DNA from: Bog-473 sp963737745
Lineage (GTDB): Bacteria; Actinomycetota; Acidimicrobiia; Acidimicrobiales; RAAP-2
DNA: 64,000 nt
NCBI GenBank assembly: GCA_963737745.1
Contig: CAVTTR010000007.1
Coordinates: 620,001-684,000, forward strand
Direction of reading: 5' to 3'
Shown here: positions 33,693-42,394 of the stretch, in pieces
Numbering within the stretch: the first letter of the stretch is position 1
How the letters are laid out: each line of letters starts with the position of its first letter
Translations under genes and position numbers: made by a program
Notes under the pieces: model-generated
The model's input: only the letters and a program-made list of their open reading frames with translations
Told to the model about the DNA's origin: nothing
Database searches by the model: none

Positions 33693-33993
33693 TTGGTCCT
33701 GGTCAGAGTGTTGCAGGGTGTTACTCCGCGTCACACGTGACCCAGAAAAGGGCCTAAGAACCTCATACGGCGGCACATCCAGCATATTCGCCGAAACGGA
33801 CCGCCAGCGGGGCTGAGGCGAATCGCGAGGGACTCGTAGGGGCAGCCGGCACCCTCGGTCAGGCATCATGGGATGGTGCCGGGGTGCTCGACTCCCGAAC
33901 GGGCGTGACGACGTATCACCAAGAGTCGTCACAACCAGAGCCCTCACATCCGATGTGGAAAGAGTCACACCCCCAGCGACGAGCGAGGTCGAG
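33693..33993. other. Intergenic region upstream of corA
   Basis: About 300 bases between the tRNA-like fragment and corA. I looked for an M-box or other Mg-responsive leader and did not find its conserved blocks. The stretch holds GTGCCGGGGTGC and some short inverted repeats but nothing I can name. Confidence 0.4.
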
Positions 33994-35010
33994 ATGCCAA
34001 TAGTGAACAACGCTGTGTACGTGGACGGGCGGCGCAGCGCTGACCCTAAGAGTCTCGAAGAAACCTATGAGGTCCTGCGGGAGCGAAGAGGCGTGGCCTG
34101 GATCGGGCTGTACCGACCAGACGTTGAAGAGATCCGATCCGTGGCACGAGAGTTCGGGCTACACGAACTGGCCGTAGAGGACGCCGTCACCGCCCATCAA
34201 CGACCGAAAATCGAACGCTACGGAACAACGCTCTTTACGGTTTTGCGGCCAGCGCACTACCTCGATGTCACCGAGGAGGTGGAATTCGGCGAACTTCACA
34301 TCTTCACTGGACGAGATTTCGTGGTCACTATTCGACATGCCGAGACCCCGGATCTCGGCCTCGTACGAAAGCGACTCGAGGAGGCGCCGGAACTGCTCAA
34401 ACTTGGACCCGAAGCGATCCTCTACGCCATTTTGGACCAGGTCGTCGACGAGTACGCACCCGTGGTGGCGGGCCTCGAGAACGACATCGACGAAATCGAA
34501 GACCAACTTTTCAAGGGAGATCCAGCTGTGTCACGACGCATCTACGATCTCTCTCGGGAGGTCATCGAGTTTCAACGGGCAACCCATCCGCTCCTTGTAA
34601 TTCTGTCGGCTCTCGAGGATGGGTTTGAGAAGTATCAGGTGGATCTGGAGCTCCAACGCAACTTCCGCGATGTCCTCGATCATGTGATCCGGATCATCGA
34701 ACGCGCCGATGAATTTCGGACTCTGCTCCAAAGTGCTCTTACCGTGCACACAACGCTGGTAAGTCAACAGCAGAACGATGAGATGAGGAGCCTCACCGAG
34801 GCCAGCCTGGCTCAGAATGAAGAGGTCAAGAAAATCTCTGCCTGGGCCGCAATCTTGTTCGGCCCAACTCTTGTGGGGACGATCTACGGGATGAACTTCA
34901 AACACATGCCGGAACTGCACTGGTTCTACGGCTATCCACTCGCTATCGCACTGATGATTGTGACCTCGGTGACACTTTATTTTGTCTTCAAGCGTCGGAG
35001 TTGGCTTTAA
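33994..35010 (+). CDS. corA: CorA-family Mg2+/Co2+ transporter
   Basis: A 338-residue 2-TM-GxN channel protein. Seen: VNNAVYVDGRRSADPKSLEE, a long acidic helical cytoplasmic domain (ELLKLGPEAILYAILDQVVD, VVAGLENDIDEIEDQLF), and the C-terminal pair of TM helices with the invariant pore motif YGMNFKHMPEL, ending in the basic tail FKRRSWL. ATG 33994 has GAGGTCGAG before it; the frame is open further up but unconserved. Members move Mg2+, Co2+ or Ni2+. It is the first gene of the putative island and stands alone. Confidence 0.93.
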   Translation: MPIVNNAVYVDGRRSADPKSLEETYEVLRERRGVAWIGLYRPDVEEIRSVAREFGLHELAVEDAVTAHQRPKIERYGTTLFTVLRPAHYLDVTEEVEFGELHIFTGRDFVVTIRHAETPDLGLVRKRLEEAPELLKLGPEAILYAILDQVVDEYAPVVAGLENDIDEIEDQLFKGDPAVSRRIYDLSREVIEFQRATHPLLVILSALEDGFEKYQVDLELQRNFRDVLDHVIRIIERADEFRTLLQSALTVHTTLVSQQQNDEMRSLTEASLAQNEEVKKISAWAAILFGPTLVGTIYGMNFKHMPELHWFYGYPLAIALMIVTSVTLYFVFKRRSWL

Positions 35011-35180
35011 CGGCCCGAACGCAGGTCCCAAACGCTCCTCACAGTGCAGCCGCTCTGCACACCACTTGCTGGCTTCCCAGCCAGGTGCTTAACTCGCCGT
35101 CGTCGTCGATCGAGGAGTCCGCTACAGCGAGTCGCACCGTAGTGGCGTCTCGATCATGGATCGAACCGAACTGAGGACAC

Positions 35181-36089
35181 ATGGCAGACCAAGAGATCGA
35201 AATCAACGGCGGTATCGTCGTCTATGAGTGGGTGGGGCCAGAGGACGGCGAAAAGGTCGTCGTTACCCCCGGCGGTCGTTTCAGCAAAGATTTCGGCGGT
35301 ATTCACGAGCTCGCAGACGCGCTGGCGGCCGGCGGCAAACGAGTGCTGCTCTGGGACCGCCCCAACTGCGGGCGTTCTGACGTTCAACTCTACGGTCGCT
35401 CCGAGTCCCACATGCGCGCTGAGACTTTGGGGCTCATGTGCAAAGAGCTTGGCATCGATGAAATCGTCGCAGTCGCCGGCTCTGGCGGTGCGCGGGACTC
35501 AATTATTTTTACGTTGATGTGGCCCGGGCTCGTCAAGAGGCTCGCTGTGTGGCACATCGTGGGGGGCATCTACAGTTCGCTGGCCCTCGCAGGTGTGTAT
35601 GTCATGGGCGAGCTTCGGGTCGTTCGCAGCGAGGGCATCGAAGGCATCCTGCAGATGGCATCGGGGCCATTCGGCTGGGCTGCACTCTGTGAGACGAACC
35701 CACGGAACCGTGATCGTCTCCTCTCCATCGGCACGGAGGAGTTCGAGCGGGTTATGAACCGGTGGCTCGACGCGTTCATCCCGAAACCGAATGAGCCGAT
35801 CCCTGGCGTGGCCGACTGGGAGTTCGAACAGATCAAGATTCCGACGCTGATCATCCGCGGTGGGGAGAACGACTACGACCACCCCAAGCGCACGTCGTTC
35901 GAGGTGCATGCGCTCATTAAGGGATCGCGCCTCATTGAGCCGCCCTGGCCTGAGGACGCGTGGGAGCGGGCCAGCGACGATTTCGCAGCCGGTACCGGGG
36001 CCCTCTTCGCTCCCTGGCAACTCGCCGCGCCGGCGCTACTGGATTTCATGGACGGCAAGAAAGCCGGCACGCCCTATACCTCGCCGTGA
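35181..36089 (+). CDS. Alpha/beta-hydrolase fold protein
   Basis: A 302-residue protein with a good RBS (GAGGACAC just before ATG). Seen: VYEWVGPEDGEKVVVTPGGR, LLWDRPNCGRSD (the strand 4 region), a nucleophile elbow VAVAGSGGARDS in which Ser replaces the usual G-x-S-x-G only partly (A-G-S-G-G), and LIIRGGENDYDHPKR for the acid. The histidine near the C-terminus is not evident, since the expected position reads RLIEPPWPEDAWE, so hydrolase activity is uncertain. The nearest general relatives are small-molecule hydrolases and C-C hydrolases. Confidence 0.75.
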   Translation: MADQEIEINGGIVVYEWVGPEDGEKVVVTPGGRFSKDFGGIHELADALAAGGKRVLLWDRPNCGRSDVQLYGRSESHMRAETLGLMCKELGIDEIVAVAGSGGARDSIIFTLMWPGLVKRLAVWHIVGGIYSSLALAGVYVMGELRVVRSEGIEGILQMASGPFGWAALCETNPRNRDRLLSIGTEEFERVMNRWLDAFIPKPNEPIPGVADWEFEQIKIPTLIIRGGENDYDHPKRTSFEVHALIKGSRLIEPPWPEDAWERASDDFAAGTGALFAPWQLAAPALLDFMDGKKAGTPYTSP

Positions 36090-36118
36090 TCTCGGACGAG
36101 GCCGTGATCTCCGACGAG
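36083..36118. repeat. Tandem 18-bp duplication at the 3' end of the hydrolase gene
   Basis: GCCGTGATCTCGGACGAG is followed immediately by the same 18 bases with one change. The first unit overlaps the hydrolase stop codon, so the duplication lies mostly after the gene. No function is apparent. Confidence 0.75.
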
Positions 36119-36231
36119 GAAGGATGTCTTCGAGCCATTTGTTGAGACCGGAGGCAAAGCGACCTCGTCCGCTACAAACGAACCGGATGGCCTCGCACCC
36201 CGGTCAGTCGCGTAGCGAAGGCGAAGCGCCG

Positions 36232-37266
36232 TCAGTCCCACAGGTTGGCGCGCAAGAAATCGTACGTAAGTTTCGCAAGCTGAGGTCCATTCTCGGGCAG
36301 TCCCCCGCCGTGGATCTGCGGAAAACGTCGGACCGTCACGCTGACGCCGGCCTCGCTCAAGCGATCGGCGTACATGAGTCCGTCGTCGCGGAGGCTGTCG
36401 TAGTCGCCGACTGTGATTAGGGCCGGGGGCAAATCCACGAAACTGGCAGCGTGAAGGGGTGAGGCATACGGGTTGTACATATCCATTGGGTCACGGAGGT
36501 ATGTCGCCCACATCTTCTGCCAGCGATCAAGCGCAGTGCCATAGCCGGAGGCGTAGAGCCGGTGGCTCATCGTGTTGCAGCTACTGTCAAGGCAAGGTAT
36601 CTGCACCACCTGCCCGCGGAGCGCCGGACCGCCACGGTCGCGGGTCATCAATGCGACGGCAGCAGTGAGGTTCCCACCGGCACTGCCGCCTCCCATTGCG
36701 ATACGCGCGGGGTCAACTCCGAATTGGTTGCCATGTTCGGCGACCCAGGCGAGGGCCGCGTAGCAGTCCTCCACCGGAACCGGAAATTTGTGCTCCGGGG
36801 TGAGGCGGTAATCGACATCGACCACCACGATTCCAAGATCGAGGACCATCGCTGCGTGGCTCTGTGCACTGTTTCGGAGGATGTCGCCTCCCATGAGCCA
36901 CCAGCCCCCGCCGTGGAGAGTGACGTAAGCCGGCACGTCTGACTCGTCGATTGGACGGTATACATGGGCGCCGATTGCACGGCGTGTACAGGCCTCGCAG
37001 CCTGACGATCCGCACGATCCCTCCACTGGGATCAGAACCTCGATGGCCTCAACGCCGGAAGGCAGTTCTGGCGCTTCGCTGCTGCCAATCATCTTCCGGA
37101 CGACCGCATGCTGCCGCTCGCGTCGGCGGGCAATATCGTCGAACCACGCTTTGCGCTCGATCGGATCGTCCGGCGCAGTTTTCACGTCTGGATATGGATC
37201 GCCTTCCATCATTGGCGCGATGTAGCTGACGATCTCGCGGAGACGCGGGTCAGTGATCAGTTCCAT
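36232..37266 (-). CDS. Alpha/beta-hydrolase fold-3 esterase (hormone-sensitive-lipase family)
   Basis: A 344-residue HSL-family esterase. Seen: the oxyanion motif YVTLHGGGWWLMGGD, VDVDYRLTPEHKFPVPVEDC, the nucleophile elbow IAMGGGSAGGNLTAAVALMT, the Asp in PALITVGDYDSLRDDG and His in RFPQIHGGGLPENG. An unusual insert EGSCGSSGCEACTRRAIGAH near residue 80-100 carries three cysteines. It probably hydrolyses short acyl esters. Convergent with the preceding hydrolase; both lie in the putative island. Confidence 0.9.
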   Translation of the reverse strand: MELITDPRLREIVSYIAPMMEGDPYPDVKTAPDDPIERKAWFDDIARRRERQHAVVRKMIGSSEAPELPSGVEAIEVLIPVEGSCGSSGCEACTRRAIGAHVYRPIDESDVPAYVTLHGGGWWLMGGDILRNSAQSHAAMVLDLGIVVVDVDYRLTPEHKFPVPVEDCYAALAWVAEHGNQFGVDPARIAMGGGSAGGNLTAAVALMTRDRGGPALRGQVVQIPCLDSSCNTMSHRLYASGYGTALDRWQKMWATYLRDPMDMYNPYASPLHAASFVDLPPALITVGDYDSLRDDGLMYADRLSEAGVSVTVRRFPQIHGGGLPENGPQLAKLTYDFLRANLWD

Positions 37267-37529
37267 TTGAAGTTCTCCTCATGTACCTCTTGCGAATGGG
37301 AAGACCTCATCGAACCTACCGCCACTGGAGCGACGTCGGAGGCACACTCCTCTGCGTAGAGCGAGAGACGTCGTGAACGCCATCTCGCTCCAGCTGATGA
37401 CGGAGCCGGACCTTGCCCACGAAGGATGATGATGCAGCCGCAGCTCGAGCAACCGGGCCTCTGTGCGCGGATCCATCTGTAGAGGTAGAGGGCGATGCCC
37501 TGACCCAAGAGGGTCTACGGAGCCGTGCC

Positions 37530-39929
37530 TTAGGGTGCCCGCAACGCCTGGCCCGGCTCGATATGCCGGGCGGCCATAGCCGGCACGACGGCGAGCAGAT
37601 TCACAACGAGCAGGATGCAGATCACTAGGGCGGTCACCACCGGGATGTCCACAATGGCCACCGGCACTACGCCCAGACGGCTGGCGAACGCAAGCCAAAT
37701 CGTCCGACCCAGCACGATACCGAGCGGAACGCCCGCCAACGCCCCGATCAGGGCGATCACCGTGGCCTGCCAGGCCACGGTGAAAACGATCTGTCGGTTC
37801 ACAAAGCCCAATACTCGCAAAAGGGCAAGTTCACGACGGCGACGGCTCACGCTGACGATAAGGAGATGGATCAAGGTGGCGGCGCCAAACACGGTGACGA
37901 TTCCCGCCACAATGAATGGAAAGTTCACGGCCTCTCCGAAATTAACCAATGACGTCGGAGGGACGGCCGGCTCGGCGATCGATGGATAGGCGTTGAGATA
38001 GTGCGTCACGGCCGCTCCTCCTCGCGGGCCAGGAACCGCGGCAGCCAAAATCCCAATGCTTCCTCCTCGTTCGAACCTGGCGCGGCAACCAGCATGGGAA
38101 GGACCGCGGGGACAGGCGGCCTGCTCGTATCCCTGGGTTGAGAAGACGGCTCCTGTCCCGAGACTCACGCCGCCGTCCAGAACGGGCAGCACTACCTGGG
38201 ACGCCACGCGTAGAGGCACGATCCGCTTTTGGCCAGAGAACGTGAAGTCGACATGAACGATCGAACCAACATGGGCACCGATCTGTCGCATCGTCGTGGC
38301 TCCGAGCCCAATTTGGTGTGACCGGGGTAGGTGTCCCGAAGCGGTCGACACGAGAAGCGGACCACGGATTGCGGTGGCAACCAGGGCGCCTACCGTCGTG
38401 CCATTGATCGTGACTTCGGTACCCACACCCTCCGAAATATTGGCGATCGCCGGATCGTGTTCGAGAGTGCGCAGAAGGCTCGGATCCGGCTGACCGGTAC
38501 CAAAGTCCAGTTGATACCGGTCGCCATAGAGCGCCGGCGTCGCGGTGAGGTGCGAGAGACTAGAACCGAAGACAACGGTGCCGCACAACGCGACCACGGC
38601 CAGAACAGCGCCAACGATGGCAGGGCTGACGGCTATCAGTCCGCCCTCCGCCCGCGCCCGAAGCGCGTGGCGAGCGCCGATGAGAAGACTGGGAGGGGCC
38701 CCGGCCGCGGCGAGTCGCTCAATAACGGCAGATGACCTGGCCTCAAGCAACGGCGCCCTCAACCGGACGGATCGAGTCGACTGCCAGACTGGCCACAGCC
38801 CGAGAATCAGGACAACAACCACGACGGCCAACGCGCCGAGCGGCAGCACTCTTACGTCGAATCGTACGCCGTCCGACGGTTGAGCGAGTCGCGCCTCTCC
38901 GAGCGGGGCGAGCGGTGAGAGTAGGAGTGCCACGAGGATGGCGCCGACGGCCCCGGCTCCTGCCACTACCACCTGTCGCGCCATCCCTTGTGACAACAAC
39001 TGGCGTCGATCAGCTCCCAAGGCGGTCATGGTCGAGTACTCGAGACGCTCTGCCGCCGCTTGCCGAGCAAGGACCTGATAAAGAACGGCCGCTCCGACGA
39101 TGGCGGCGACCAGCGCCAAAATCCACCATCCGACAGTCTGACCGTGTATCGACGCCTCGACGGACCGGAATGCGCCATCCTCGTTCGCTACCCCCGCCGG
39201 TGCCTTCAACGCGCTCACCTCGGCATCGAATTGAGGCAGTTCCGAAGCCCCACCCCTCAAGCGGATGGCGTAGCCGACGCTGTTGGCGGTGTGACGCATG
39301 ACAGTGCGCCGGAAGGCGGGAGTGACTAAGAGCTCGTCCAATGGCGCCGATCCGGCAGGGAAGTCGACCTCCGATGCCTCGATTCCCACGACACGTAGGG
39401 CGACGGTCGGTCCGGTCGGCCGAGGACTCGCTCCCTCACCGTCGAGTAGAGAGGCCTGTGAAGCAGCATAGAGCGGGAGGTGGATTACCGATCCCACTTG
39501 GACATCGTTTTGCTGCTGCAGAGTGAACGAAGCGAGCACTTCGTCGGATCGGGTGCGGTTGGGCAAACGGCCGGCGACCAGTGCAAAGGGGGCCGCCCTG
39601 TGGGCCGCAAGGTACTCCACCGAGAGATTGGCCGGATTGATCGGGTGGGTGCAGCGGCAGACGGGCTCTCCGCTCAAAGGCCCGGTGATGGTGGCAGACG
39701 CTGCGACATCGGGTAGTCGTATAACGGCGGGAACGGGACGCTGCGCGTACACGGCGGCATCAAATCCGTGCTGGGCTACGAACGCGGGGAAGGCGGCGTC
39801 GGTTCGCCGTCCGGCCGCCACAGAAGCCAGCACGAAACCGCCGACAATGCTGATGAGGATGGTGACAGCAACCCATGACCGCCACCGAAGCCGCGCCTGA
39901 GCCCGCAATGCGAAAAGAACGGTCCCCAT
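37530..39929 (-). CDS. FtsX-like ABC transporter permease, orphan
   Basis: A 799-residue MacB/FtsX-type permease. N-terminal TM (WVAVTILISIVGGFVLASVA), a large extracytoplasmic domain with C-R-C-T-H cysteines, then TM blocks WWILALVAAIVGAAVLYQVL, VVVAGAGAVGAILVALLLSP, LPLGALAVVVVVLILGLWPV, a second extracytoplasmic region, and a C-terminal FtsX unit: IVAGIVTVFGAATLIHLLIV, RRRELALLRVLGFVNRQIVF, VPLGIVLGRTIWLAF. Start ATG 39929 is chosen because MGTVLFALRAQARLRWRSW is the family-like start. No ATPase gene is adjacent, unusual for this class; the PadR gene often linked to such exporters lies beyond the tRNA. Confidence 0.88.
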   Translation of the reverse strand: MGTVLFALRAQARLRWRSWVAVTILISIVGGFVLASVAAGRRTDAAFPAFVAQHGFDAAVYAQRPVPAVIRLPDVAASATITGPLSGEPVCRCTHPINPANLSVEYLAAHRAAPFALVAGRLPNRTRSDEVLASFTLQQQNDVQVGSVIHLPLYAASQASLLDGEGASPRPTGPTVALRVVGIEASEVDFPAGSAPLDELLVTPAFRRTVMRHTANSVGYAIRLRGGASELPQFDAEVSALKAPAGVANEDGAFRSVEASIHGQTVGWWILALVAAIVGAAVLYQVLARQAAAERLEYSTMTALGADRRQLLSQGMARQVVVAGAGAVGAILVALLLSPLAPLGEARLAQPSDGVRFDVRVLPLGALAVVVVVLILGLWPVWQSTRSVRLRAPLLEARSSAVIERLAAAGAPPSLLIGARHALRARAEGGLIAVSPAIVGAVLAVVALCGTVVFGSSLSHLTATPALYGDRYQLDFGTGQPDPSLLRTLEHDPAIANISEGVGTEVTINGTTVGALVATAIRGPLLVSTASGHLPRSHQIGLGATTMRQIGAHVGSIVHVDFTFSGQKRIVPLRVASQVVLPVLDGGVSLGTGAVFSTQGYEQAACPRGPSHAGCRARFERGGSIGILAAAVPGPRGGAAVTHYLNAYPSIAEPAVPPTSLVNFGEAVNFPFIVAGIVTVFGAATLIHLLIVSVSRRRRELALLRVLGFVNRQIVFTVAWQATVIALIGALAGVPLGIVLGRTIWLAFASRLGVVPVAIVDIPVVTALVICILLVVNLLAVVPAMAARHIEPGQALRAP

Positions 39930-40345
39930 GAGCGCCCAGTATTTCTGTCGTACCGGTGCATGCCAATGTGGGCACCACGCGCAGTGCATTCGTGGTAGCA
40001 CCCGGCGTCGTGTGCAGCACGTGCGCGCAACGGCAAGTTCCGACTGCCTTCGGGACGGTCCTAAAGCAGGCTTCCGCCGGTCTGCGACCTTTTCCGCAGG
40101 GTCCAGCGGCGAATCGTGTTCGCTCTAGGCCAATCCCAAGGCACGCCAAGACTTGCCTAGGGTCATCCGCACTTGGTCAAGCGATTTATTTGGCTGAAGT
40201 CACGCACGGATCGAGTGTGCTCTCACACCACCCGTGCCGACATTCGCTATGGACTCTGCACGCAGCACGTGTCGGGGATCACCGAACACGTCGGAGATCA
40301 CCCGAAGACGAAATGTCGGGCCTCACCCTGACCAATACACTGAAC
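39930..40345. other. Intergenic region between orphan permease and tRNA-Lys
   Basis: About 416 bases without a supportable gene. On the tRNA-proximal side of a putative island this is where integrase remnants would be expected; no integrase-like peptide (R-H-R-Y motifs) is legible in any frame. Short direct repeats such as GTCGG-G-GATCACC / GTCGGAGATCACC occur at 40271-40305. Confidence 0.45.
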
Positions 40346-40421
40346 TGGTGGGCCGCCCGGGTCTCGATCCCGGCACCTTGGGATTAAAAGTCCCCTGCTC
40401 TTCCGGATGAGCTAGCGGCCC
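40346..40421 (-). tRNA. tRNA-Lys(UUU)
   Basis: Reverse-strand cloverleaf with acceptor GGGCCGC/GCGGCCC, D-arm GCTC...GAGC, anticodon stem around GGGGA-CTTTTAA-TCCCA giving anticodon UUU (U33, A37-A38), variable loop AGGTG, T-arm CCGGG-ATCGAGA-CCCGG, and an encoded ACCA end. The T-loop ATCGAGA lacks the usual first TT, and position 27-43 is G-A; otherwise all arms pair. Its 3' half is partly duplicated at 33.65 kb. Confidence 0.93.
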
Positions 40422-40524
40422 GGGGCGGCAAAGATTATCCGGCGAGGAGGACGCGAGAGAACACGCACGTGGCCCGGAGCCAGTCGGATCCGAAACAGCC
40501 ATCGCGGCCAGGCTCGGGGTGGGG

Positions 40525-41049
40525 TTACCGGTGCACTTCTTCAGCCAGAGAGGAAAGCCGCGCCTCGGCGATATCGATCCATCGCAGATCGGCTTCCAAA
40601 TGGAAGAGTCCGTAATCCGCCAAGAGGGCATCCAACAACGTCCCGGTGCGTTTGAGCTCTGTGAGCTCCTTGCGGCGCTCCAGGTGGTTGGCCCGTTGCG
40701 TGTCGAGGTACGGCCCGGGTGAGCTCCCGAGCATGAGTGCCAGGACCACCTTGGTGAATATCACCGTCTGGAGATGGGGCTCTGCCGCCATTGGCTCTCC
40801 CAGCCACGCCGCTAAGTCGGCCCTACCCGCTTCGGTGATGGTGTAGCGCTTCCGGTCTGGCCCTTCCCCGGGTTCGATCTCGGCTGGCGTGACCTTGCCG
40901 TCCCGGACCAAACGACCCAGCGTGGCGTACACCTGTCCGTACGGGAGCGGTCGGCGGCGACCGAAGTACGCGTCGTACTCCCGTTTGAGGTCGTAGCCGT
41001 GGCACGGCTCCCTCTCGAGCAACCCGAGCAGCGCGTGAGGGACGCTCAT
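40525..41049 (-). CDS. PadR-family transcriptional regulator
   Basis: A 174-residue regulator. N-terminal winged helix: MSVPHALLGLLEREPCHGYD, LKREYDAYFGRRRPLPYGQV, YATLGRLVRDGKVTPAEIEP and DRKRYTITEAGRADLAAWL. The C-terminal helical dimerisation domain (Vir_act_alpha_C type) includes ELTELKRTGTLLDALLADYG. Members repress transporter or stress genes and respond to phenolics or drugs. It is close to, but separated by a tRNA from, the orphan FtsX permease, a class it often regulates. It is divergent from the epoxide-hydrolase-like gene. Confidence 0.9.
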   Translation of the reverse strand: MSVPHALLGLLEREPCHGYDLKREYDAYFGRRRPLPYGQVYATLGRLVRDGKVTPAEIEPGEGPDRKRYTITEAGRADLAAWLGEPMAAEPHLQTVIFTKVVLALMLGSSPGPYLDTQRANHLERRKELTELKRTGTLLDALLADYGLFHLEADLRWIDIAEARLSSLAEEVHR

Positions 41050-41077
41050 CGACCTTCAGTCTACGCTTAGTGCATAC

Positions 41078-41088
41078 ATTGAGTCAAT
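41078..41088. promoter_or_regulatory. Palindrome ATTGAGTCAAT, candidate PadR operator
   Basis: An 11-bp perfect palindrome centred in the 97-base region between the divergent PadR and hydrolase genes, 29 bases before the PadR start. Known PadR sites are often ATGT-N8-ACAT, and a related TGCATACA sits just beside it, so the exact operator is uncertain. Confidence 0.4.
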
Positions 41089-41146
41089 AGTCGATCGCAA
41101 TGCCTCCGATCCACGTACGGGCAGAAGCGGCTGCTACAACTCTCGG

Positions 41147-42103
41147 GTGGCGAGCGGGAAGGACGGAGATTGGGCCCGGGGAAAACATCGCCGCGTACGA
41201 GGGTCTGGCTTGTATCTGGCGCTGAGCGAGTATGGGAGGAGCTCCAAGCCGACTGTTCTTCTGGTCCATGGCTTTCCCAATACCAGCGCCATCTGGGCCC
41301 CCGTGATCGAAAGCCTGTCGCAGGAACTTCACGTTGTGACCTACGACGTACGCGGGGCTGGCGCCTCCGACGTTCCCAACCGTCGATCGGGCTATGCCCT
41401 GTCCATCCTCGTCGAAGACATGGCCGCGGTCATCGAAGAGGTCAGTCCACGTGCCCCGGTGCACCTGGTCGCGCACGACTGGGGTTCCATCCAAGGTTGG
41501 GAAGCCGTCACGACCGATCCTCTCGCCGCACGTATCGCCAGCTTTACGAGTATCTCGGGGCCCCCTCTCGATCACGCAGCGATGTGGGCGCGCGCACACC
41601 GCACCCGGCATCCGGCGGATCTCCGCCTCATGGTGAGCCAGGGCATGCATTCGTGGTACATCGCCCTCTTTCATCTCCCGCTCCTCCCCCAACTGGTGCG
41701 ACGGGGCGCCTCCCTACAACGGTGGATTTCCGACGCTTGGCGCGGTCATGTGCTGGACGGAGGTCAGCCGAAACCGGGATCGGCCAGCATGGCGGATGAT
41801 TTTGCGCATGGATTGGAGCTGTACCGCGCCAACGTGTGGAAACGCCTCCGCCACCCCGTACGGGGCCATACCGAGACGCCGGTTCAGATCATCGTGCCCA
41901 CGCGAGACCGCTACATCACGCCATCACTTCTCGAGGGTCTCGAGACATGGTCACCGGTGGTGTGGCGACGCGACGTCGACGCGGGTCATTGGATCATCCG
42001 CACCCACCCCACCCAGGTGGCCGACTGGGTGCGCCAGGTGGTCGCGTTCGTGGAGGAGGGATCCGAGGCGCCGGGCCTTGCGCGCGCCCGAGTTTCTCCG
42101 TAG
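41147..42103 (+). CDS. Epoxide hydrolase-like alpha/beta hydrolase
   Basis: A 318-residue protein starting at GTG. Seen: VLLVHGFPNTSAIWAPVIES (HGFP oxyanion motif), VTYDVRGAGASDVPNRRSGY, and a nucleophile elbow HLVAHDWGSIQGWEAV in which Asp occupies the nucleophile position, as in epoxide hydrolases and haloalkane dehalogenases. The acid and base are likely in VQIIVPTRDRYITPSLLEG and DVDAGHWIIRTHP. Resembles the EphD-type N-terminal domain of mycobacteria. Epoxide versus haloalkane substrate cannot be distinguished. Confidence 0.85.
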   Translation: MASGKDGDWARGKHRRVRGSGLYLALSEYGRSSKPTVLLVHGFPNTSAIWAPVIESLSQELHVVTYDVRGAGASDVPNRRSGYALSILVEDMAAVIEEVSPRAPVHLVAHDWGSIQGWEAVTTDPLAARIASFTSISGPPLDHAAMWARAHRTRHPADLRLMVSQGMHSWYIALFHLPLLPQLVRRGASLQRWISDAWRGHVLDGGQPKPGSASMADDFAHGLELYRANVWKRLRHPVRGHTETPVQIIVPTRDRYITPSLLEGLETWSPVVWRRDVDAGHWIIRTHPTQVADWVRQVVAFVEEGSEAPGLARARVSP

Positions 42104-42131
42104 ACGTCAGAGCACAGCGCTCTTTGGTCCT

Positions 42132-42392
42132 TTATTGGGCCGCCGCGCCTGCCGCAGCGAGCGCCGCCTCAATGCAGCGCACGAGCTCGCGAGCCGAGTC
42201 CGCACTCAACTCGACTGCCACGCGTGCGCTCGGCCCCTGCGCCGGGTCGACGAAATCGATGTTGAGCGAATGCTCGAGGGGCGCGTGAAACGGGTGGTCG
42301 AAGTAGACCGACGCCGATTTCACCGAAAACCACCCATCGGGTCCTTTTGCGCTGCCGGTCACATTGGCCGGCACGGTGAGATATGAGCACAT
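42132..42392 (-). CDS. DUF6295 family protein
   Basis: An 86-residue protein: MCSYLTVPANVTGSAKGPDG, WFSVKSASVYFDHPFHAPLE, HSLNIDFVDPAQGPSARVAV. I recognise this as the DUF6295 pattern (from memory). ATG 42392 lies 7 bases after AGGAGG; the RBS overlaps the end of the upstream dienelactone hydrolase gene (its stop ends at 42395), implying translational coupling. Function unknown; linkage to the hydrolase suggests a shared pathway. Confidence 0.75.
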   Translation of the reverse strand: MCSYLTVPANVTGSAKGPDGWFSVKSASVYFDHPFHAPLEHSLNIDFVDPAQGPSARVAVELSADSARELVRCIEAALAAAGAAAQ

Positions 42393-42394
42393 GA

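Noticed and set aside
33693..33993. Possible M-box or other Mg-sensing riboswitch before corA
   Set aside because: The conserved M-box blocks are absent; the GC-rich inverted repeats here do not form a recognised aptamer.
40525..41049. PadR gene as part of the tRNA-bounded island
   Set aside because: Integration at a tRNA 3' end places the element on the 3' side of the tRNA (below 40346); PadR lies on the 5' side and so is probably resident.
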